NCBI GenBank assembly: GCA_013141325.1
Contig: JABFRE010000271.1
Location: 1 to 32,181, forward strand
Reading direction: 5' to 3'
DNA from: Novosphingobium sp.
Lineage (GTDB): Bacteria; Pseudomonadota; Alphaproteobacteria; Sphingomonadales; Sphingomonadaceae
Length of the DNA stretch: 32,181 nucleotides
Shown here in pieces: positions 26,346 through 32,181 of the stretch. The notes beneath the pieces were generated by a model. It was not told the origin of the DNA. It made no database searches and saw nothing but the letters and a program-made list of their open reading frames with translations. Each line of letters begins with the position of its first letter. Position 1 is the first letter of the stretch. Made by a program: the position numbers and the translations under genes.

Positions 26346-27572
26346 ATGAATTTCGAACACAGCGACACGGTGAAGGATTTGCTGGCCAAGGTCAGCGCCT
26401 TCATGGACGAGCACATCTACCCGAACGAAGAGGCCTACCACGCCTTCGTCACCGATCCCGCCAACCAGTGGCAGGAATGGCCGGGGATGGAACCGCTGAA
26501 GGACAAGGCCCGGGCGCAGGGCCTGTGGAACCTGTTCCTGCCGCATGAATACGGCGCGTACTCGCCCGGATACACCAATCTGGAATATGCCCCGGTGGCA
26601 GAGCTGCTGGGGCGGGTGCCCTGGGCCAGCCAGGTGCTCAACTGTTCGGCCCCCGATACCGGCAACATGGAAGTGCTGGCCAAGTTCGGATCGCCCGAAC
26701 AGCAGGAAAAATGGCTCAAACCGCTGCTCGATGGCTCGATCCGTTCGGCCTATGTGATGACCGAGCCGCAGGTCGCCAGCTCGGACGCCACCAACCTCGA
26801 GCTGTCGATCACCCCGGACGGTGATGACTATGTCCTCAACGGGCGCAAGTGGTGGATTTCCAACGCGATGCACCCGCGCTGCACCATCTGGATCGTGATG
26901 GGCAAGACCGATTTCAACGCACCGCGCCATGCCCAGCATTCGCAGATCCTGGTCGAGCCGGACACGCCGGGGATCACCATCGTCCGGCACCTGACGGTGT
27001 TCGGATCGCACAACTCACCCGGCGGCGAATGCGAGCTGCGGTTCGACAATGTCCGCGTGCCCAAGGGCAATCTGATCCTGGGCGAGGGCCGCGGGTTCGA
27101 GATCGCGCAGGGCCGGCTTGGGCCGGGCCGGATCCATCACTGCATGCGCTCGATCGGCCAGGCCCAGCGCGCGCTGGAAATCATGGCCCGCCGCGCCGAC
27201 GGCCGCACCGCTTTCGGCAAAAAGCTGGCCGACCAGTCCAGCATTCGTCAGGATATCGCCCGCAGCTTTTGCGAGATCGAGATGGCCCGCCTGCTGACGC
27301 TGAAGGCTGCCGACGCGATGGACCGCTATGGCAACAAGGTGGCGAAAGACCTGATCGCCGCGATCAAGGTGGTCGCCCCGCAAATGGCGCAAACCGTCTG
27401 TGACCGGGCGATCCAGGTCCACGGCGGAATGGGGGTTTCCGATGACACGCCCATTGCCCGGTTCTTCACATTGAACCGCTTCGTGCGGATCGCCGACGGG
27501 CCGGACGAGGTGCACATGAGCCAGCTCGGCAAGGCCAAGATCAAGGAATACGTCGCGATGAACGAAAGGTAA
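26346..27572 (+). CDS. Acyl-CoA dehydrogenase family protein
   Basis: 408 aa; '[21 protein letters not shown]', '[14 protein letters not shown]', '[35 protein letters not shown]', '[35 protein letters not shown]'. Confidence 0.97.
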   Translation: MNFEHSDTVKDLLAKVSAFMDEHIYPNEEAYHAFVTDPANQWQEWPGMEPLKDKARAQGLWNLFLPHEYGAYSPGYTNLEYAPVAELLGRVPWASQVLNCSAPDTGNMEVLAKFGSPEQQEKWLKPLLDGSIRSAYVMTEPQVASSDATNLELSITPDGDDYVLNGRKWWISNAMHPRCTIWIVMGKTDFNAPRHAQHSQILVEPDTPGITIVRHLTVFGSHNSPGGECELRFDNVRVPKGNLILGEGRGFEIAQGRLGPGRIHHCMRSIGQAQRALEIMARRADGRTAFGKKLADQSSIRQDIARSFCEIEMARLLTLKAADAMDRYGNKVAKDLIAAIKVVAPQMAQTVCDRAIQVHGGMGVSDDTPIARFFTLNRFVRIADGPDEVHMSQLGKAKIKEYVAMNER

Positions 27573-27576
27573 GCAG

Positions 27577-28617
27577 ATGAAAGCCCTGCGTTACTACGGC
27601 GCCCGCGATGTCCGGTACGAGGCGATGGACGATCCCACTCCGCAAAGCGACCGCGATGCGGTGGTGAAGGTCAGCGCCTGTTCGATCTGCGGATCGGACC
27701 TGCACATCTACCACGGCCACGGATTTTCCGAGGATGTCGGCTTCTGCGTCGGCCACGAAGCTGTCGGCGAAGTGGTGGAGGTTGGCCGAGCGGTGCAACG
27801 CCTCAAGGTGGGTGACAAGGTGATGCTGCCGGCGGCAATCGGCTGCGGCGCGTGCCGCTCGTGCTTGGCGGGCAATGTCATCAATTGCGAATTTGGACTG
27901 GGGGCGTGTTACGGCCTGTCAGACCGCCTGCAAGGCTCGCAGGCCGAGGCGGTGCGGGTTCCGGCGGCCGACATGAACGCCGTTCCGGTGCCGGATGGCG
28001 TCAGCATGGAACAGGCCTTGATGATGACCGACGCGCTGGCCACCGCCTGGTACGGCGCACGGCGGGCGGACATCCGTCCCGGTGCGTCGGCGGCGGTGAT
28101 CGGCCTCGGCCCGATTGGGCTGATGGCTGTGGAAAGCGCCTTCGTGATGGGCGCGCATGTAGTCTATGCGATCGACCCGATCCCGGAGCGCCGCGCGCTG
28201 GCCGCCGCAGCAGGCGCGATCGCGCTGCATCCGGACGAGGCCTTGGACCGGATCAAGGAGGACACCCGGGGCGCCAAGCTGGAATGCGTGGTCGAAGTGG
28301 TGGGCAGCGATGCCACGGTCGATCTGGCGCTGCGGCTGGTCGCGCGGCGCGGAACGGTTTCGGTGATCGGTGTCCAGCAAAGCCGCCGCTATGCCTTTCC
28401 GCTGGAACGCGCCTTCGCCGCCGGGCTGACCTTCCGCGCCGGCACCTGCTCGGTGCCAGAGGAACTGCCCGCGCTGTTCCCGCTGGTTCAGTCGGGCCGG
28501 CTCAAACCCGAACGTTGCATCAGTCACCGCCTGCCGCTGAGCGTGGGCGCGGAAGCTTACCGCCTGTTCGAAGCGCGTGAGGCAGGGGCGCTGAAGATGG
28601 TGCTGGCGCCGGACTAG
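27577..28617 (+). CDS. Zinc-dependent alcohol dehydrogenase family protein
   Basis: 346 aa; 'ACSICGSDLHIYHGHG', 'GHEAVGEVVEVG', 'GCGACRSCLAGNVINCEFG', 'AAVIGLGPIGLMAVESAFVMGAHVVYAIDP'. Confidence 0.95.
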   Translation: MKALRYYGARDVRYEAMDDPTPQSDRDAVVKVSACSICGSDLHIYHGHGFSEDVGFCVGHEAVGEVVEVGRAVQRLKVGDKVMLPAAIGCGACRSCLAGNVINCEFGLGACYGLSDRLQGSQAEAVRVPAADMNAVPVPDGVSMEQALMMTDALATAWYGARRADIRPGASAAVIGLGPIGLMAVESAFVMGAHVVYAIDPIPERRALAAAAGAIALHPDEALDRIKEDTRGAKLECVVEVVGSDATVDLALRLVARRGTVSVIGVQQSRRYAFPLERAFAAGLTFRAGTCSVPEELPALFPLVQSGRLKPERCISHRLPLSVGAEAYRLFEAREAGALKMVLAPD

Positions 28618-28621
28618 ATTG

Positions 28622-29440
28622 TCAGGCGGATCGGCCGGCGAGGAACGCGATCAGCCTGTCGCGCCACACCGCATAGCCTTCCAGGCTTGGGTGGAGACTG
28701 TCATTGAACAGGCTCTTGCGCTGGAGTCCGGCGGCGTCGACAAATGACGGATACAGATCGAGGAATTCCATCCGCGCCTTGGGGCCTGCATCGCTGACCA
28801 AGGCCCGGAGCCGGGCATTTATCGGCTGAACGAGCGCAGCGTTCTTGCCCGGATCATCGGTGGGCAGCAAGGATTGGACAACGATCCGGGCCTTGGGTTT
28901 ACGCGCGCGGATTGCTGCAATTGTCGCGCGGACTCCGCTGAAAATGCTCTCGACAGCCGGGTCTTCCGCATCGAAACTGTTGTTGATGCCCAATAGCAGA
29001 AAGACGGTATCGGGTTGCAGGTCTTGTCGATCCAGCCAGCCGCTGCCGCCCTTGGCTTTCGGCAGAATCCGATGGAGCACATGCTCGATCCGGTCTCCCG
29101 AGACCCCCAGGTTCAGGGCCTTGTGTTCGGGAAGCCTTCCCGAAAAGCTCTCATCCCACACCTGGCGTCCGCACCATTTCCCTTTGAACCAGGGATTGGC
29201 ATCCAGATGCCAGAAATCGGTGATCGAATCGCCGACGAACAGCAGCCGGACGTCCTTCAGACTCTTCGTGCTGCGCAGCGTGCGGGTTATGTCATCGGAG
29301 CGCTTCTGCCAGTAGTCGACCCGTGGAGTCGGCCGTTCCGCGACAAAGGCCGTTTGCGCGCGTGCTGAAGCCGGTGCGCTTAGACCCAGGCACACGGCGG
29401 ATAGTATGGCAGTGGCGCAAGCGATGTGCATGAACTTCAT
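28622..29440 (-). CDS. Secreted SGNH/GDSL hydrolase family protein
   Basis: 272 aa; signal peptide 'MKFMHIACATAILSAVCLGLSAPASARA'; block I 'LLFVGDSITDFW', 'LNLGVSGDRIEHVLHRI', 'LLLGINNSFD', 'DSLHPSLEGYAVW'. Confidence 0.93.
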   Translation of the reverse strand: MKFMHIACATAILSAVCLGLSAPASARAQTAFVAERPTPRVDYWQKRSDDITRTLRSTKSLKDVRLLFVGDSITDFWHLDANPWFKGKWCGRQVWDESFSGRLPEHKALNLGVSGDRIEHVLHRILPKAKGGSGWLDRQDLQPDTVFLLLGINNSFDAEDPAVESIFSGVRATIAAIRARKPKARIVVQSLLPTDDPGKNAALVQPINARLRALVSDAGPKARMEFLDLYPSFVDAAGLQRKSLFNDSLHPSLEGYAVWRDRLIAFLAGRSA

Positions 29441-29469
29441 GGTGATCCGTTCCCCACTTGCCTGGCGCA

Positions 29470-31143
29470 CTAACCGGCACCCTCGTTCGCGGCGCTGAGC
29501 ACGGCCCGGACCGACGCAGTGGCGACGTCTTCGTCGATCCCCACACCCCAGACCGTCTTGCCACTTGGCGTTACGCATTCAACATAGGCCGCCGCGCGCG
29601 CGTCTGATCCAGCAGTCATCGCGTGCTCAGTGTAGTCCTTGATTTCAAGCGCAACCCCGAAGCTTTCAGCCAGGGTGGTGACCACCGAGCTGATCAGCCC
29701 GTTGCCGCGGCCCGAGACGGACTGTTCCTTGTCATCCACCGCGATCTTGCCGGCGAACATGCGGGTGCCGTCGGCGGCCTTCGATTCCTCGTAATCGAGC
29801 AACTGGAAGTGCTGGGGCGTGTTCAGGTGATAGACCCGCTGGAATACCTCCCAGATATCCTCGGCAAACAGTTCGCGGCCGGCCGAATCCGCCAGTTCCT
29901 GCACGTGCTTGGAAAAGTGCGCCTGCATCTTCTTGGGCAGTTTCAAGCCCTGGTCCTGTTCCAGCACCCAGGCGAACCCGCCTTTGCCGCTTTGCGAATT
30001 GACCCGGATCACCGCCTCGTAATCGCGGCCGAGGTCGGCGGGATCGATCGGCAGATAGGGCATTTCCCAGAGCGTATCGTTCTGCTTTTCCCGCGCGGCG
30101 AAGCCCTTCTTGATCGCGTCCTGATGGCTGCCCGAAAACGAGGTGTAGACCAGCTCGCCCACATAAGGGTGGCGCGGGTGGATCGGCAGCTGGTTGCAAT
30201 ATTCCACCGTCTTGGCGATCGCATCGATGTCCGAAAAATCTAGTCCCGGATCAATGCCTTGCGTGTACATGTTGAGGGCGACTGTAACCAGATCGCAGTT
30301 GCCGGTCCGCTCACCGTTGCCGAACAGGCAGCCTTCCACCCGGTCGCCCCCGGCCATCAGCCCCAGCTCGGCCGCAGCGATGCCGGTGCCGCGGTCGTTG
30401 TGGGTGTGAAGCGAGATCACCACCGCCTCGCGGTTGGGGATCATCCGGGCGAACAGTTCGACCTGATCGGCATAGATGTTGGGCGTGGCGCATTCCACGG
30501 TGGCCGGCAGGTTGAAGATGATCGGGTGCTCGGCGCTGGGCTGCAGCACGTCCATCACCGCCGCGCAGACCTCTACCGAGAAGTCGACTTCGGCGGTGGA
30601 GAAGGTCTCGGGTGAATATTCGAAGGTCCAGCGGGTGCCGGGGTGCTTCGCCGCCTGGTCACGCAGCACCTTCGCCCCGTCGATGGCGATGGCCTTGATC
30701 TCGTCCTTGCCCATTCCGAACACGATCTTGCGCCAAACGGGCGAGACTGCGTTGTAGAGGTGGACGATCGCGCTTTTCGCGCCTTCGAGGCTGGCAAAGC
30801 TGGTTTCGATCAGATCGCGGCGCGACTGGGTCAGCACCTGGACGGTCACGTCATCGGGGATCCGGTTGCCGCGCACCAGGCCCGAGATAAAGTCGAAATC
30901 CGTTGCGCCCGAGGCAGGAAAGCCGACTTCGATTTCCTTGACGCCGACCTTCAGCAGCAGATCGAAAAACCGATTCTTCTTTTCCGCACCCATCGGATCG
31001 ATCAGCGCCTGGTTACCATCGCGCAGATCGGTCGACAGCCAACGCGGTGGCTGGGTGATCTGGCGACCCGGCCATTGGCGATCGGGCAGGTTGATCGGCG
31101 GAAAGGGGCGGTACTTGGCCCCGGGGTTCTTCAGCATGGTCAT
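29470..31143 (-). CDS. leuA: 2-isopropylmalate synthase
   Basis: 557 aa; 'RQITQPPRWLSTDLRDGNQALIDPMGAEKKNRFFDLLLKVGVKEIEVGFPASGATDFDF', 'SLHTHNDRGTGIAAAELGLMAGGDRVEGCLFGNGERTGN', C-terminal LeuA_dimer region. Confidence 0.97.
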   Translation of the reverse strand: MTMLKNPGAKYRPFPPINLPDRQWPGRQITQPPRWLSTDLRDGNQALIDPMGAEKKNRFFDLLLKVGVKEIEVGFPASGATDFDFISGLVRGNRIPDDVTVQVLTQSRRDLIETSFASLEGAKSAIVHLYNAVSPVWRKIVFGMGKDEIKAIAIDGAKVLRDQAAKHPGTRWTFEYSPETFSTAEVDFSVEVCAAVMDVLQPSAEHPIIFNLPATVECATPNIYADQVELFARMIPNREAVVISLHTHNDRGTGIAAAELGLMAGGDRVEGCLFGNGERTGNCDLVTVALNMYTQGIDPGLDFSDIDAIAKTVEYCNQLPIHPRHPYVGELVYTSFSGSHQDAIKKGFAAREKQNDTLWEMPYLPIDPADLGRDYEAVIRVNSQSGKGGFAWVLEQDQGLKLPKKMQAHFSKHVQELADSAGRELFAEDIWEVFQRVYHLNTPQHFQLLDYEESKAADGTRMFAGKIAVDDKEQSVSGRGNGLISSVVTTLAESFGVALEIKDYTEHAMTAGSDARAAAYVECVTPSGKTVWGVGIDEDVATASVRAVLSAANEGAG

Positions 31144-31190
31144 AGCGGTGTCTCAGCGTGGCAGTGCGACTGGTCAGTGGTGTTCAGCTT

Positions 31191-31244
31191 CCCTTGGGCG
31201 GCGCTGTGTGCCGCTCAAAGGACACACCCGCTCACGCCCAAGGG
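31191..31244 (-). promoter_or_regulatory. leuA 5'-leader stem-loop (candidate attenuator)
   Basis: Perfect 10-bp inverted repeat CCCTTGGGCG (31191-31200) / CGCCCAAGGG (31235-31244) enclosing an inner GTGTG...CACAC hairpin. Confidence 0.65.
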
Positions 31245-31282
31245 CGGATAAGTCGCAGGGTAAGGCCAAGCCGGGAGATCAT
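31232..31282 (-). CDS. Candidate leu leader peptide (16 aa: MISRLGLTLRLIRPWA)
   Basis: ATG ATC TCC CGG CTT GGC CTT ACC CTG CGA CTT ATC CGC CCT TGG GCG TGA; four Leu codons within seven consecutive codons, immediately upstream of leuA; the last codons lie in the left arm of an inverted repeat. Confidence 0.65.
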   Translation of the reverse strand: MISRLGLTLRLIRPWA

Positions 31283-31335
31283 GGGTTCAGCCTATGCTGC
31301 CTTGCCGGTGGGTTGTAAAGGGGCAAGCCGCGCGT

Positions 31336-32181
31336 TCAGGCGCGGTCTTGCGTGCTTTGCTTGCCGCGCCAGCGCGCACTTTCGCCCGCCTGACGCTCGG
31401 CCCGGTCGGCATGGCAAGCGGCGCAGCACAGCCCGGCGACGTAGTGCGCAGACTGGCGCGCCACTTCGTCCAGCGGCCGCCCGCAGCCCTGGCAGGCTTC
31501 GAAGGTTCCGGGAACCAGACCGTGGCCGACGGTGACGCGTTCATCGAAAACGAAGCACTCGCCGCGCCACAGGCTGTTCTCAGCGGGCACTTCTTCGAGA
31601 TATTTGAGGATGCCGCCCTGCAGGTGATAGACCTCGCCCACCCCCTCGGCCTTGAGGAAGGCGGTCGATTTTTCGCAGCGGATCCCGCCGGTGCAGAACA
31701 TCGCCACCCTGGGCGGCGTTTCGCCGGCCAGCAGGCTCTCGCGATGGGCCCGGAACCAGGCGGGAAATTCGCGGAACGTGCGGGTTGCGGGGTTGATCGC
31801 TCCGGCGAAGGTTCCGGCGACCACTTCGTAGTCGTTGCGGGTGTCGATCACGATGGTTCCGGGAGCGGCGATCAGCGCGTTCCAATCCTCAGGCGCCACG
31901 TAGTGGCCGGTCGCCAGCGGATCGATGCCGGGCTCACCCATGGTTACGATCTCGGCCTTGATCCGCACTTTCATCCGGCGGAACGGCACGTCCGGCGCGC
32001 GCGAGTACTTAACCTCGGTGTCGCCGCAGCCAGGCAGATTGCGGATCGCGGCGACCACGGCGGCGATCCCCGCGTCACTTCCGGCAATGGTACCGTTGAT
32101 CCCTTCGCGGGCCAGCAGCAGCGTCCCCTTGATGGCCTGATCCTGGCACAGTGCGGCGAGATCGGCGCGGATTTCGGCAAG
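31336..32181 (-). CDS. trhO: Rhodanese-domain tRNA uridine hydroxylase TrhO/YceA-like (partial, N-terminus outside window)
   Basis: Frame stays open to the window end (LAEIRADLAALCQDQAIKGTLLLAREGINGTIAGSDAGIAAVVA...). 'MFCTGGIRCEKSTAFLKAEGVGEVYHLQGGILKYLE', Cys-rich C-terminus 'CQGCGRPL...CCAAC'. Confidence 0.93.
   Translation of the reverse strand, partial: LAEIRADLAALCQDQAIKGTLLLAREGINGTIAGSDAGIAAVVAAIRNLPGCGDTEVKYSRAPDVPFRRMKVRIKAEIVTMGEPGIDPLATGHYVAPEDWNALIAAPGTIVIDTRNDYEVVAGTFAGAINPATRTFREFPAWFRAHRESLLAGETPPRVAMFCTGGIRCEKSTAFLKAEGVGEVYHLQGGILKYLEEVPAENSLWRGECFVFDERVTVGHGLVPGTFEACQGCGRPLDEVARQSAHYVAGLCCAACHADRAERQAGESARWRGKQSTQDRA

Noticed and set aside
1-32181. CRISPR array, transposase/IS, prophage or integron
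   Set aside because: No regularly spaced repeats, no transposase/integrase motifs and no phage structural genes were found on either strand.

Overview
The window is GC-rich and typical of an alphaproteobacterial sphingomonad-type chromosome. It is mostly core and accessory metabolism. I saw no phage, transposase, CRISPR array or rRNA. In order: a partial TPR-like protein; a CaiB/BaiF CoA-transferase (racemase-like); a bile-acid:Na+ symporter-like protein; DUF475/TerC-like and panB (-); an APC amino-acid permease (+); a phosphate-starvation locus on the minus strand (phoR ... pstS-pstC-pstA-pstB-phoU-phoB) interrupted by an opposite-strand DUF2490-like outer-membrane protein gene; two tandem tRNA-Glu genes (CTC, TTC); recJ; a Met/Gly-rich secreted protein; a flavodoxin-like protein; an uncharacterised DUF with an AHH/HNH-type nuclease; nitronate monooxygenase; an intergenic repeat block; a MOSC protein; an SDR-DoxX fusion with a DUF2269-like protein; a divergent catabolic module (Fe-ADH, amidohydrolase <-> SDR, acyl-CoA dehydrogenase, Zn-ADH); a GDSL/SGNH hydrolase; leuA preceded by a Leu-rich leader peptide and inverted repeat; and a partial trhO (rhodanese). 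The strongest items for follow-up are the leuA leader (MISRLGLTLRLIRPWA), the mirrored Pho boxes between pstS and the DUF2490 gene, the near-palindromic operator TTAATCGATCGGTTAA in the divergent catabolic module, the REP-like inverted pair near 20.9 kb, and the DUF + AHH-nuclease pair whose upstream gene lacks a canonical start codon. All homology calls come from reading the translations; no database search was possible.
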